Made by a program: the position numbers and the translations under genes
Origin: CAMLIZ01 sp036231905
Lineage (GTDB): Bacteria; Pseudomonadota; Gammaproteobacteria; Burkholderiales; Burkholderiaceae_C
DNA length: 64,000 nucleotides
NCBI RefSeq assembly: GCF_036231905.1
Contig: NZ_JAZARE010000005.1
Coordinates: 372,001 to 436,000, forward strand
Direction: 5' to 3'
Part shown: positions 15,737 through 24,169 of the stretch, piece by piece
Numbering within the stretch: the stretch's first letter is position 1
Layout of the letters: the number at the start of each line of letters is the position of its first letter
Notes under the pieces: model-generated
Database searches by the model: none
The model's input: the letters and a program-made list of their open reading frames with translations, nothing else
Told to the model about the DNA's origin: nothing

Positions 15737-16888
15737 ATGGCGTTTCACCTAAAACGGCGCGTGCTGGCGGCTGCCGCTGCGTTCACCTTGGGCGCAGCCT
15801 CGGTGGCCCAGGCCACCCCGCTGTACAGCGTCACGCAGATCAGCGGACCAAGCCAGTGGGGTACCACTGCGCAGGCTGCCGTGAACAATCTGGGCCAGGT
15901 GGCCTGGGCTTACATCCCCAGCAGTTCGACCAACCTGTCCGACGGGGTGTCTTATCTGTTCACGCCGGGCGTTGGCAATACATCGCTCGGGCCAGCGCAC
16001 TTCTGGGCGTCCGATCTGAACGATGGCGGCCTGGCAGTTGGGGCGGTGTACGGAAGCCTTTCCGAGTCGCACGCGGCGGCGCTGAACACCCGAACCGGCC
16101 AGTTCACGCAGCTGTCCAGCGACGTCGGGTACGCCAGCATGGTGAACAACCGGGGCGATGTGGTTGGTAGCCGCTATGTCCCAGGCGACGGCCCGCAGTT
16201 TGTGTCGCGTGCCACGTTGTATCGGCAGGACGGTACCTTCGTGGACCTGCAGGGCGACCTGTTTTCAGGCAAGTCCACCTTCGTCTCGGGGATCAACGAC
16301 GCCGGCCAGATCTTGCTGTCTGCCAGCTTCTTCGGGCCTTTCCACAACGCGGTAGGCACGGTCGACGGCGGCTTCACCCCGTTGCCCGAGCCTACGGGGG
16401 TGCTGGGCGTCGCCGCAGGCCGGGGCCTGGCCGAGAACGGCAGCTTCACCGGCGCGATTCAAACGGTGGACGAGCGCGGCTTCATTTCCTATCACGCGTT
16501 CATCTACCAAGATGGTCAGTACGAGATGCTGCCCGAGCAGCCAGGCACGGAATACAGTTCCGGCCGAGCCCTGAACGACGCTGGCGTGGTGGTGGGAAAT
16601 TGGTCCGACAACAGCGCCTTCGTGTATTCGCGCAGCACCGGCGCTGTGCCGCTGACGGGTTTGCTGTCGGCCGACTGCTCCATCAGCAGGGTGGAGGACA
16701 TCAGTGACAGCGGCTACATCGCAGCGGTGGGCCGCTGCGGCGGCACCGGTGAGGGGCTGCTGCTGCTGTCGCCCGTCACCGCGCCAGTGCCCGAGCCTGC
16801 ACAGCCAATGCTGCTGGCGCTCGGCCTGGCGGCCTTGCCCGTGGCGCTGCGCCGGCGTCCGTCACTCGCGCGGCGAACCAGCTCCTGA
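15737..16888 (+). CDS. PEP-CTERM sorting domain protein with HAF-type extracellular repeats
   Basis: 383 residues. The N-terminus has K-R-R, a hydrophobic core and A-Q-A-T-P, a signal peptide with cleavage near residue 26. The middle contains repeated N-D-x-G-x-V-V-G-like units (N-N-R-G-D-V-V-G, N-D-A-G-Q-I-L, N-D-A-G-V-V-V-G) like HAF/YD beta-propeller repeats. The end V-P-E-P plus a hydrophobic helix and R-R-R is a PEP-CTERM anchor, processed by exosortase XrtA-type systems and usually linked to exopolysaccharide/biofilm surfaces. No exosortase is in the window. Confidence 0.85.
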   Translation: MAFHLKRRVLAAAAAFTLGAASVAQATPLYSVTQISGPSQWGTTAQAAVNNLGQVAWAYIPSSSTNLSDGVSYLFTPGVGNTSLGPAHFWASDLNDGGLAVGAVYGSLSESHAAALNTRTGQFTQLSSDVGYASMVNNRGDVVGSRYVPGDGPQFVSRATLYRQDGTFVDLQGDLFSGKSTFVSGINDAGQILLSASFFGPFHNAVGTVDGGFTPLPEPTGVLGVAAGRGLAENGSFTGAIQTVDERGFISYHAFIYQDGQYEMLPEQPGTEYSSGRALNDAGVVVGNWSDNSAFVYSRSTGAVPLTGLLSADCSISRVEDISDSGYIAAVGRCGGTGEGLLLLSPVTAPVPEPAQPMLLALGLAALPVALRRRPSLARRTSS

Positions 16889-17128
16889 CCGCCGCAGCTC
16901 CCGCTGCATGAAGAGGTACAGGCTCTCCACCTTCTCACGCGCCCAGGGCGTCTTGCGCAGGAACTTCAGGCTGGAGGCGATGCTGGGGTCGGTGGTGAAG
17001 CACCGCACCGGCACGCATTCGGCCAGGCGGCGCCAGCCGTAGTGCGCCACCAGCGCGGTGACGATGTGCTCCAGGGTCAGGCCGTGCAAGGGGTTGCGCG
17101 GCTGGGCCGGCGGGGGAGGTGCGGACAT
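16862..17128 (-). CDS. VF530 family (DUF2132) DNA-binding-like protein
   Basis: 88 residues. Recognised from N-P-L-H-G-L-T-L-E-H-I-V-T, V-R-C-F-T-T-D-P-S-I-A-S-S-L-K-F-L-R-K-T-P-W-A-R-E-K-V-E. The family is compact and predicted to bind DNA. Its stop codon lies inside the 3' end of the convergent PEP-CTERM gene (27-bp overlap). The start at 17128 is chosen over an in-frame codon at 17167; neither has a clear ribosome-binding site. Confidence 0.85.
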   Translation of the reverse strand: MSAPPPPAQPRNPLHGLTLEHIVTALVAHYGWRRLAECVPVRCFTTDPSIASSLKFLRKTPWAREKVESLYLFMQRELRRSGAGSPRE

Positions 17129-17177
17129 GCGGCAATTGTCACGCCGCACGCCCCGCACCGGCTTCAAGCCGCCTTCG

Positions 17178-17510
17178 TCAGCCGGGGCACCGCCCCTGGT
17201 GCATCAGGCCGAAGATGCGCTTGCCGCGGGCGTTCAACTCGTCCAGTTGTTTCACCAGCGGGCGGATCTTGTTGTAGGTGTTGTTGTCCACGTTGGCTTT
17301 CCATTCGTCGAGGTTCTTCAGGTCCTTGCCCTTGGGCATGTACTTCATCAGCTGGGACCGTTTGGCCTTGGCTTCGGCCGCCACTTCGTTGAAGTCCTTC
17401 TTCCAGCGCTTGCAGGCTTCGGCGTCGGCCTGGGCGAAGGCGGCGTGCGAAAGGGCCGAGAAGAGCACCGCGGCGAACACGGCACGGCCATGGGTGGGAA
17501 TGCGGCGCAT
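17178..17510 (-). CDS. Small secreted hypothetical protein
   Basis: 110 residues. A signal peptide (R-R-I-P, hydrophobic core, A-F-A-Q) is likely cleaved near residue 26. The mature part is about 85 residues, highly charged and Lys-rich, with two cysteines (A-C-K-R-W and G-R-C-P-G) that could form a disulfide in the periplasm. GGGAG lies 8 nt before the ATG at 17510. It is last in a minus-strand run after the YadA-like gene and two small unknowns. No family recognised. Confidence 0.65.
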   Translation of the reverse strand: MRRIPTHGRAVFAAVLFSALSHAAFAQADAEACKRWKKDFNEVAAEAKAKRSQLMKYMPKGKDLKNLDEWKANVDNNTYNKIRPLVKQLDELNARGKRIFGLMHQGRCPG

Positions 17511-17545
17511 CGGCGTTCTCCCTTTGGATGTGGATGTGCTGGCCA

Positions 17546-17851
17546 TCACAGGTCTGTCCACACCTTGATGTGGGTGTGCCCGATGTTCGTCACTTCCATG
17601 ATGGCGCCCACGTACTGAAAGCGCAGTTCCTTGATCTCGTGGGGTTTCAGCTCGCCCTCCCACGGCTGGTAGAACGACGGCCCCAGGAGCTTGCGGCTGA
17701 GGTCGGTGACCCCGGTGCCGACCGGCCTGACACGTGCCTTGCCCGTGTACCGCTCGTCCAGGTTCTGGATGAACACCAGGGTGGCGCCATTGAAGGCCAG
17801 GGTGCCGAGGCGCACGCTCTCGCCTGCGCCGATTTCTGTTGGCTTTGACAT
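17546..17851 (-). CDS. Hypothetical protein, beta-rich, in YadA-linked gene run
   Basis: 101 residues without signal peptide. Alternating hydrophobic strands (T-L-V-F-I-Q-N-L, E-L-R-F-Q-Y-V-G, T-H-I-K-V-W) suggest a small beta sandwich. It starts 9 bp after the 219-residue gene at 17861-18520, so the two are translated from one message. No family recognised. Its pairing with that protein could be structural (subunit or chaperone). Confidence 0.6.
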   Translation of the reverse strand: MSKPTEIGAGESVRLGTLAFNGATLVFIQNLDERYTGKARVRPVGTGVTDLSRKLLGPSFYQPWEGELKPHEIKELRFQYVGAIMEVTNIGHTHIKVWTDL

Positions 17852-17860
17852 GCTTGCTCC

Positions 17861-18520
17861 TCAGGCTTCGGTGGGGGAGTCAGCCTCCCGGAACTGCACA
17901 CGCACGGGGATCACTTCGGACGAGCGCCCCAGCACTTCCGACACGAGCTCGTACGAGGCCTTGCCGAAGCGGCGGCGCTCGAGCTGGATGGCCTCCACCA
18001 CCTGCCAGAAGAAGTAGAGGTAGCCGCCGCGCAGCTTCTGCGTCATCTCCACCGTGCGGCTGGCAGTCTGCTTGAAGGTGCCCTTGTCGGTGAGCTCCAG
18101 GCCGTATTCGATCTCGCCGGTGATCTTGGCGATGTCCGGGTAGCCCAGCTCGAAGCCCAGCTTCGCGGTCAGGCTGGACTTGCGCTCGCTGCTCAGCTCG
18201 AACTCCGACCCCGAGGTCACGGTGATGGTCTTCTCGATGTCCTCCTCGATCCGTTCGTAGTGGGTCACCTCCCACCAGCGGCTGCGTGTCATGCGGTAGT
18301 GCGACACCTGTTCGCGCTTGGCGCGCTGAAGCGCCTCGCGTTCCTTGAGCGCGTCCGGGTGGTAGGTGGGCAGGTCCTCGAACGCGAACATCGGGTCCCG
18401 CACGGCGTCGATCGCCGAAATGATGACCGGGGCGCCGATCGGCTCGGGCGCGGATCGCTCGGGCAGGTGTTGCAGCGACATGTCAGGCGGTGCAAAACGC
18501 CTGAACGCTTGTAGGGCCAT
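17861..18520 (-). CDS. Hypothetical protein with aerolysin-like alternating beta stretch
   Basis: 219 residues; ATG at 18520 follows GGGAG at good spacing, although the frame is open much further upstream in this GC-rich DNA. Residues about 95-165 form long Ser/Thr-rich alternating strands (K-T-I-T-V-T-S-G-S-E-F-E-L-S-S, then F-K-Q-T-A-S-R-T-V-E-M-T-Q-K-L), the pattern of amphipathic hairpins in aerolysin/ETX-type pore formers. No signal peptide. It lies 50 bp downstream of the YadA-like gene and just ahead of the 101-residue protein. No named family could be assigned; the pore-former comparison is pattern-based. Confidence 0.6.
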   Translation of the reverse strand: MALQAFRRFAPPDMSLQHLPERSAPEPIGAPVIISAIDAVRDPMFAFEDLPTYHPDALKEREALQRAKREQVSHYRMTRSRWWEVTHYERIEEDIEKTITVTSGSEFELSSERKSSLTAKLGFELGYPDIAKITGEIEYGLELTDKGTFKQTASRTVEMTQKLRGGYLYFFWQVVEAIQLERRRFGKASYELVSEVLGRSSEVIPVRVQFREADSPTEA

Positions 18521-18570
18521 GGTGTTTTCTCCCTTTCTTCGTTGATGAACGGCTCGGGGCGCGCGGCCCC

Positions 18571-20616
18571 TCACCACTGCACGCCGGTCTGCACTCGCGC
18601 GCCGACCTGCGAGCCCTTGTTGCCGGACACCGCCACGCTGGCGCCGACGTTCCAGCGCTCGGTGGCCTGGTAGGCGAAGGCCACGCCGAGGGCGGACTCG
18701 CCGGCAAAGTGACCCAGCGCAGCGCCCAGCCACTTGCGGCCGGCCGCCAGCTGCGGCAGCGACGGCATGGCCATGGCCTGCGCCACGCCGCGGGCGGCAA
18801 AGCGGCGGATGTCGCTGCCGGTGGCTTCCAGTTGCGCCACGTTGACCGCGTCGGTGGGCGCCGTGCCGGCGGCCACGTTGGTGATCTGGCGCTGCCCACC
18901 AGCACCGCCGTGGCCCACGCTCACGGTGTTGGGCCGGTCGGCCACCGCGCCCTGCCCCAGCGCCACCGAGTTGCTGGCACTGGCCAGCGTGTTGGCGCCC
19001 AGTGCCACCGCGTTGTCGCCGCTGGCCACCGCGTTGCTGCCGATCGCGGTGGTGGGGTCGGCCAGTGCCTGCGCACCGGCGCCGATGGCCACCGATCCCG
19101 CAAAGAGCGCGCGCGATCCCTGGCCGATCGCCTGCGCGCCGTCGCCTTGGGCCTGTGCGTCGATGCCCACCGCCACCGCGCCGGTGCCGCTGGCGCTGGC
19201 CGCAGCCTGGCCCTGCACGGCGCACTGCAAGGCACCGTTCACCGCCGTGCACACACCCAGCTGGCCGTTGACCACGGCCTGCAGCTGCACCGCCTGCTGG
19301 CTGATCTGCGCGCCCTGCTGCTCGATCGCCGTGGTGTGCTGCGTGAGCAGGGTGCCTTGCTGCGTGATCGCCGATTCATGCCGGGCGATGGCCGTGCCGT
19401 GTTCCGCGATCGACGAGCCGTGCTGGGCCAGCGTGGCCTGCTGCTGGCTGAGCTGCTGGGTGTGGGTGTCGATCGCGCCGGCGTGCTGCGCCAGCATCGC
19501 GGCCTGGCCGGCGATCTGGCCGCCCTGCTGCCCCACTTGCTGCTGCACTTGCGTGAGCGCGTTGCCCTGTTGAGTGACCTGCGCGTCCACCTGGGTGATG
19601 CGCGCATCCTGCTGCGCGGCCTGGGCGCTCAGCTGCGACACCTGCTGGCTCACCTGGCCGATCTGGGTGGCCTGCGTGGCGCTGGCCGCCAGCGCCGAGT
19701 TGGCCGTGGACTGCACCGCGAACAACTGGGCGCCGTTGACGGCCTGGTTGGAGCTGGCGTTCACCGCGCCCGCGCTCACGCCGGAGACCAGGCCGGCGGC
19801 CGTGATGCCGACGCCGTTGTTGTTGATGCCGCGCACGCTGGCCACACCGGTGGCTTCGATGTTGGCAACGTGGATCAGGCTGCGCTGGAAGCTGGCATTG
19901 CCGAGGGACACCACGCCGTTGCGGCCGTCATCATTGCTGCTCGCCCCCAGCGCCACCGAGCCGTCCCCCGAGCTGGTGGCCGATGTACCGATCGCCGCCG
20001 AATTGGCGGCGCTGGCCGCCGTGCCGGCCCCCACGGCCACACTTTGCACGCCGGTGGCGTTGCTCACCATGCCGAGCGCGGTGGCGTTGACGCCGGCCGC
20101 GTTGCTGCTCGCGCCCAGCGCGGTGGCGCTGGTGGCTCCGGCACTGCTGTTGCGTCCCAGCGCGGTGGCGCCGTCGCCGGCGGCGTTGCTCTGGGCGCCG
20201 GCCGCCAGGCTGGCCACGCCGCTGGACACGCTGTCCTGCCCCACGGCCACGGTGGCCATGCCGGTGGCCTGCGCATTGCGCCCGGCGGCCACGGACGATG
20301 AACCCGAAGCGGTCGCATGCGTGCCGATGGCCGTGCTGGAGCCGCTGGCCGCAGTGGCGGCCGGGCCCACCGCCACGTTGGACTGGCAATCGCCCTGCGC
20401 CACGTTGGAGGCCGTGCTGAACGCGGTGTAGGCGCCCGGATCGGTGCTGCTGTACTGGGTGCCGCCGGCACAGGTGTTGGGGTTGGTCAGGTCGGCCAGC
20501 GCGGGCGTGACGAGGGCCGCGTTGGCCAGCAACAAGGCCGCGGAGGCGATCGGCAGCCGCACCAGGCGGCTGGGGTGGCGGGCGACGCCGTCGTGTTGAC
20601 GGGAACTGCGGTTCAT
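18571..20616 (-). CDS. YadA-type trimeric autotransporter adhesin
   Basis: 681 residues. Signal peptide with A-L-A-D cleavage near residue 42. The head (about 60-230) is built of YadA-type 14-residue repeats (A-V-G, A-I-G, A-L-G every 14). A neck V-S-L-G-N follows, then a stalk of Gln/His-rich heptads (about 300-450), a second head of similar repeats, the V-N-V-A-Q-L neck, and a membrane anchor ending in G-V-Q-W. It forms homotrimers on the outer membrane and typically binds host, matrix or other cells. GAGGAG precedes the ATG at 20616. It lies 107 bp after the kinase gene on the same strand and is a plausible target of the adjacent sigma/kinase pair. Confidence 0.92.
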   Translation of the reverse strand: MNRSSRQHDGVARHPSRLVRLPIASAALLLANAALVTPALADLTNPNTCAGGTQYSSTDPGAYTAFSTASNVAQGDCQSNVAVGPAATAASGSSTAIGTHATASGSSSVAAGRNAQATGMATVAVGQDSVSSGVASLAAGAQSNAAGDGATALGRNSSAGATSATALGASSNAAGVNATALGMVSNATGVQSVAVGAGTAASAANSAAIGTSATSSGDGSVALGASSNDDGRNGVVSLGNASFQRSLIHVANIEATGVASVRGINNNGVGITAAGLVSGVSAGAVNASSNQAVNGAQLFAVQSTANSALAASATQATQIGQVSQQVSQLSAQAAQQDARITQVDAQVTQQGNALTQVQQQVGQQGGQIAGQAAMLAQHAGAIDTHTQQLSQQQATLAQHGSSIAEHGTAIARHESAITQQGTLLTQHTTAIEQQGAQISQQAVQLQAVVNGQLGVCTAVNGALQCAVQGQAAASASGTGAVAVGIDAQAQGDGAQAIGQGSRALFAGSVAIGAGAQALADPTTAIGSNAVASGDNAVALGANTLASASNSVALGQGAVADRPNTVSVGHGGAGGQRQITNVAAGTAPTDAVNVAQLEATGSDIRRFAARGVAQAMAMPSLPQLAAGRKWLGAALGHFAGESALGVAFAYQATERWNVGASVAVSGNKGSQVGARVQTGVQW

Positions 20617-20722
20617 GGGCTCCTCCTGATGGATCGACAAGTGGGTTGGCGGCCCGGACGCGGCCGCTTACTTGTCAATACGCAATCAGGAGGGGCGGCC
20701 TATCACCGCCCGCACAAAATTC

Positions 20723-23425
20723 TCAGAACAGCGCGCCGCCGAGGGATCCCTGCACGGTGGAGGCGGGGGCAGCGTTAGTTCCCATCCTCATGGCCAGGGC
20801 CCGGCGCGCCGCCTGTGCACCCGCCGTGTCCGGGCCGCCTTGCCGGAGCCAAGCAGCCAGGTAGCCTTGCACCTGGTCCAGCGGCACGCCGCGCGGCATG
20901 CCGGGCGGGCGAAGCTGCGCCGCCCGCTCCAGCGCCGGGCCGGCCGCGGCGTCGCCTTGCAGCAGCAGGGTGTACGCCAGGTCGAGCTGGGCCGACCAGG
21001 CGCGCGGGGACACCGGTTCGGCCAGCGCCTCGTAATACCCCACGTGGCGCCGCAGCCGCTGCGCACTGGCGGGCAGGTCGCCCCGCAGGCGGGCCAGCTC
21101 GCCCTCCAGCTGGTCCAGCCGGGCCGCCAGCTGCCGGTTGTGCGCCAGGTCCAGCGTGGTGTCGTCGCGCAGGCGCTGCAGGGCGTGGTCGGCAAGCCGG
21201 GCATCGTCCAGCAGCAGCCCGAGCCGGGCGATCTCCATCCACGCCTCGGTGCGGCGGTAGCCGAGCTGGCCCTGGGCCGCGTCCATTTCGGCCAGCAGTG
21301 CGTGCGCCTGGCTCACCAGCTCGGGCACCGGCTCGGCATGCGCCAGCGCAGCGGCCGGCAGCTTGAGCGCACGCAGCGGCAGCATCACGGCCGAATGCTG
21401 CACACCGGCCGCCGCGGCCGCCTGGTAGGCCGATTCGCGTTGCTGCAGCGCCTTGGCGAACTGCCCGGTCTCCAGGTAGTAGCGCGCCATCTCCGCATGC
21501 AGGCCCTCGGCGGTGTCGTTGCCCTTGCCGAGCACCCGGTTGATGTCGGCCAGCAGCTGCTGCGCCTGGGCCTCGATGTCGCCATAGTCGCCGATGCGGA
21601 TGGGCAGCGCGATCAGGTTGCGGCGCATCGCAAACACCGAGCTGATGGCGCCGGGCGGCAAATGCGGCCAGTACTGCTGCGCCTGTTTCAGCAGGGCCAG
21701 GGCTTCGCGCAGCCGGCCCTGCTGCACGCGCAGCACCTGCTGCGAATTGAGGAACATCGCCCGCTCCTCGCTCCACTCGGTGAACAGGGCAAACGTGAGC
21801 CGGCGCGATGCGGTCATCGTGCGGTCGGCATCGTCCAGGCGCCCCAGGCGGCCATAGCAGTAGGCCAGCAGGCGCATCACCCGCTCATGCTGCCAGGACA
21901 CGTCGCCAAACACCTCGGGCACCGCCGCGCGGATCGGCTCCAGCAGGGCCAGCGCCTTGTCAAAGGCCTGCAGCTGCGTCTGCACATGCGCCACCAGCAG
22001 CACCGACTCCAGCGTGCGTGCGTCGCCCGCGCCATACCGATGCCGCGCCAGCTGCAGCTGCTGCTCAGCCATCGGCAGCGCGATATCCGGCCGGTTGATG
22101 TCGCGGTAGGTGCTGGCCAGCACATGGCGCAGGCGCCACAGCGTGTCCGGCTCGGTGGCAAAGCGGCTGGCCAGCTCGGCCCGGCTGCGCTCCAGCAGCG
22201 CCAGCACGGTGGGCCAGTTGCCGCCGTGGTTGCTGGGGTTGGCCGAGGCCAGCATGTCGCTCAGGTAGCGGGTGACCTCGGCCGACTCGCGCGCCGCCTG
22301 CTCGGCACGTTGGCGCTGCCACAAAGCCACGCCCAGGCCGATGCTGAGCGCCAGCACCGTGGTGGTAGCTGCCAGCAGCAGCGGCCAGCGCCGGCGCAGC
22401 AGCTTGCGCAGCAGGTACAGCGGCTGGCCGACCATGGCCGAGACCGGCCGGTGCAGGCGATACCGCTGCAGGTCGGCAGCAAAGGCCTGCACCGAGAGGT
22501 AGCGCTGCTCAGGCTCCTCCCGCGTGGCCTTGGCGATCACGGCGGCGAGCTCCAGCCGATCCGCTGGCGGCAGCGCCAGCGGCTGCAGCAGTTCATCGAG
22601 CAGGCGCCCGAGGCTGTACACGTCGGTGGCCACGCCGGGCAGCCGGCCCGCGCGCTGCTCGGGGCTGGCGTAGCGCGGCGTCATGGCCACCGGTGCATCC
22701 GCGTCATCGGCCTGGCCCTGCAGCTGCGCGATGCCGAAGTCCAGCAGCTTCACCCGGCCTTCCGCATCCACCAGCACGTTGGACGGCTTGATGTCGCAGT
22801 GGATCACCAGGTGCCGGTGGGCATAGTCCACCGCCTCGCACACGCTGGCAAAGAGCGCCAGGCGCGCCGCCAGGCCGGCGCCGGCGCTGGCGCAATGGGT
22901 GTCCAGCGGCACGCCGTCCGCGTACTCCATCACCAGGAAGGGCTGGCCATCCGGCGTGGCGCCGCCGTCGAGCAGGCGCGCGATGTTGGGATGGTTCAGC
23001 GACGCGAGGATCTGGCGCTCGCGGGCCAGGCGCTCCAGCGCCTGCGGGGAGGACCAGCCGAGCAGCAGCTTCAGCGCCGCGCGTTGCTGGTAGTGGCCGT
23101 CGCTGCGTTCGGCCAGGAACACCCGGCCCATGCCACCACGGCCCAGCTCGCGCTGCAGCGTCCAGGCGCCGCAGCGGTCGCCCGGCTGCAGGCTGCTGCC
23201 CAGCACGCCGGCCGCCAGTGCCGCCACCGGTGCGCCGAAGCGGGTGTGCAGGGTGTCGTGGCGCAGCAGGTCCAGCACCTGCTCCACGGTGTCGGCCGCC
23301 GCGCCCATGCGCTGCAGGGCGGCGCGGGCCTCGTCGGCGCTGCCGCTGTCGCAGACCGCGTCGAACAGCGCCTTCAGGCGCTGGTAGTCGGTGCCCGGGT
23401 GCGGCTCGACGGTGCTAGAGTCCAT
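20723..23425 (-). CDS. Membrane-spanning Hanks-type Ser/Thr protein kinase with C-terminal TPR-like sensor region
   Basis: 900 residues. Kinase domain about 87-325: glycine loop G-R-G-G-M-G-R-V (95-102), Lys119, H-C-D-I-K-P-S-N (209-216), D-F-G (229-231), S-P-E (254-256). The usual HRD Arg is Cys, a non-RD kinase. One membrane helix at about 347-369 separates it from a 530-residue TPR-like helical part, probably periplasmic. The ATG at 23425 lies 7 bp after the stop of the sigma factor gene, so the two form one operon. Known ECF43-type pairs are activated by Thr phosphorylation of the sigma factor, and this kinase is likely to act so. A TTG at 23431 is an alternative start. Confidence 0.88.
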   Translation of the reverse strand: MDSSTVEPHPGTDYQRLKALFDAVCDSGSADEARAALQRMGAAADTVEQVLDLLRHDTLHTRFGAPVAALAAGVLGSSLQPGDRCGAWTLQRELGRGGMGRVFLAERSDGHYQQRAALKLLLGWSSPQALERLARERQILASLNHPNIARLLDGGATPDGQPFLVMEYADGVPLDTHCASAGAGLAARLALFASVCEAVDYAHRHLVIHCDIKPSNVLVDAEGRVKLLDFGIAQLQGQADDADAPVAMTPRYASPEQRAGRLPGVATDVYSLGRLLDELLQPLALPPADRLELAAVIAKATREEPEQRYLSVQAFAADLQRYRLHRPVSAMVGQPLYLLRKLLRRRWPLLLAATTTVLALSIGLGVALWQRQRAEQAARESAEVTRYLSDMLASANPSNHGGNWPTVLALLERSRAELASRFATEPDTLWRLRHVLASTYRDINRPDIALPMAEQQLQLARHRYGAGDARTLESVLLVAHVQTQLQAFDKALALLEPIRAAVPEVFGDVSWQHERVMRLLAYCYGRLGRLDDADRTMTASRRLTFALFTEWSEERAMFLNSQQVLRVQQGRLREALALLKQAQQYWPHLPPGAISSVFAMRRNLIALPIRIGDYGDIEAQAQQLLADINRVLGKGNDTAEGLHAEMARYYLETGQFAKALQQRESAYQAAAAAGVQHSAVMLPLRALKLPAAALAHAEPVPELVSQAHALLAEMDAAQGQLGYRRTEAWMEIARLGLLLDDARLADHALQRLRDDTTLDLAHNRQLAARLDQLEGELARLRGDLPASAQRLRRHVGYYEALAEPVSPRAWSAQLDLAYTLLLQGDAAAGPALERAAQLRPPGMPRGVPLDQVQGYLAAWLRQGGPDTAGAQAARRALAMRMGTNAAPASTVQGSLGGALF

Positions 23426-23432
23426 CGGCAAC

Positions 23433-23999
23433 TCACGCTTCCAGCGCGTCCCGTTTCAGTTGCTGGCTGAGCCAGGCGCGGGCGAAGCGCAGCTCCCGGT
23501 CCACCGTGGGCACGGACAGGTCCAGCACGTCGGCGATCTCCGCACGCTGCAGGCCACCAAAGTAGGTGAGCTGCAGGATCTGCGACGCGCGCTGGTCCTG
23601 TGCATCCAGGCGCGTGAGCAGCGCATCCAGGGTCAGCAGGTCCGCGATCAGCGACTCCTCGCCCACCTGGGACAGGGTGAAGGTGACGCGGGCCGCGTTG
23701 CCGCCGCGCTTGTCGGCCTGGCGTGCGCGTGCATGGTCCACCAGCACCGAGCGCATCGCCTGGGCCATGGTGCCGAAGAAGTGGGCGCGGTTGTCGAAGT
23801 CCGGCGGCGAGGCCATGATCTTCAGCAGCGCTTCATGCAGCAGGTCGCCTGCGGCCAGCGATGGCGTTTCCGCGCCGCGCAGGCGCGAGGCCGCCATGCG
23901 CAGCAACTCGCCGTGCACCTGCTGCATCAGGCGCGCAAAGGCTTCGCGCTCGCCCAGCCGCCAGGCATGGAGCAACTGTGTGATCGGCGGTGCGGACAT
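23433..23999 (-). CDS. ECF-type RNA polymerase sigma factor (TIGR02999-like)
   Basis: 188 residues. Sigma-2 region around L-A-A-G-D-L-L-H-E-A-L-L-K and F-F-G-T-M-A-Q-A-M-R-S-V-L-V-D-H-A-R; sigma-4 HTH at L-T-Y-F-G-G-L-Q-R-A-E-I-A-D-V-L-D-L-S-V-P-T-V-D-R-E-L. The H-A-R-A-R-Q-A-D-K-R-G linker is typical of the TIGR02999 group, which is often encoded with Ser/Thr kinases and without an anti-sigma factor. None is seen here, which supports control by the downstream kinase. Confidence 0.88.
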   Translation of the reverse strand: MSAPPITQLLHAWRLGEREAFARLMQQVHGELLRMAASRLRGAETPSLAAGDLLHEALLKIMASPPDFDNRAHFFGTMAQAMRSVLVDHARARQADKRGGNAARVTFTLSQVGEESLIADLLTLDALLTRLDAQDQRASQILQLTYFGGLQRAEIADVLDLSVPTVDRELRFARAWLSQQLKRDALEA

Positions 24000-24090
24000 C
24001 CGGGCAACGGCAGGAGTTTCGAGGCGCGATCGTAGCCGACGGTTGCCCGCACCTCCGCGCGCCAGCGCCCTGCATATCGATAGCCGAATC

Positions 24091-24100
24091 GATTCGTTCC
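24091..24100 (+). promoter_or_regulatory. Shared sulfur-region motif (GATTCGTTCC), copy 1, upstream of ssu operon
   Basis: GATTCGTTCC lies 70 bp ahead of ssuE in the sigma/ssuE divergent gap. The identical 10-mer recurs at 29795 and its core at 30772, each before another sulfur-related transcription unit. It may be a binding element for the CysB/Cbl-type activator or part of a promoter. Confidence 0.4.
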
Positions 24101-24169
24101 GCGCAGCTGCGCGCTTGCCTATCGTCTGCCTCCAACACGCCCGCTACGGGCCTACAAGGAAGCCACACC

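Noticed and set aside
18709..20301. 530-codon plus-strand frame opposite the YadA-like gene
   Set aside because: Open only because of the repetitive GC-rich adhesin sequence; no domain pattern.
18980..20400. CRISPR or satellite repeat array
   Set aside because: The DNA periodicity reflects coding repeats of the adhesin heads (14-residue units); no conserved direct repeats with unique spacers.
20672..23470. 932-codon plus-strand frame opposite the kinase
   Set aside because: Arg/Gln/His-rich shadow of the kinase gene, no recognisable domain.
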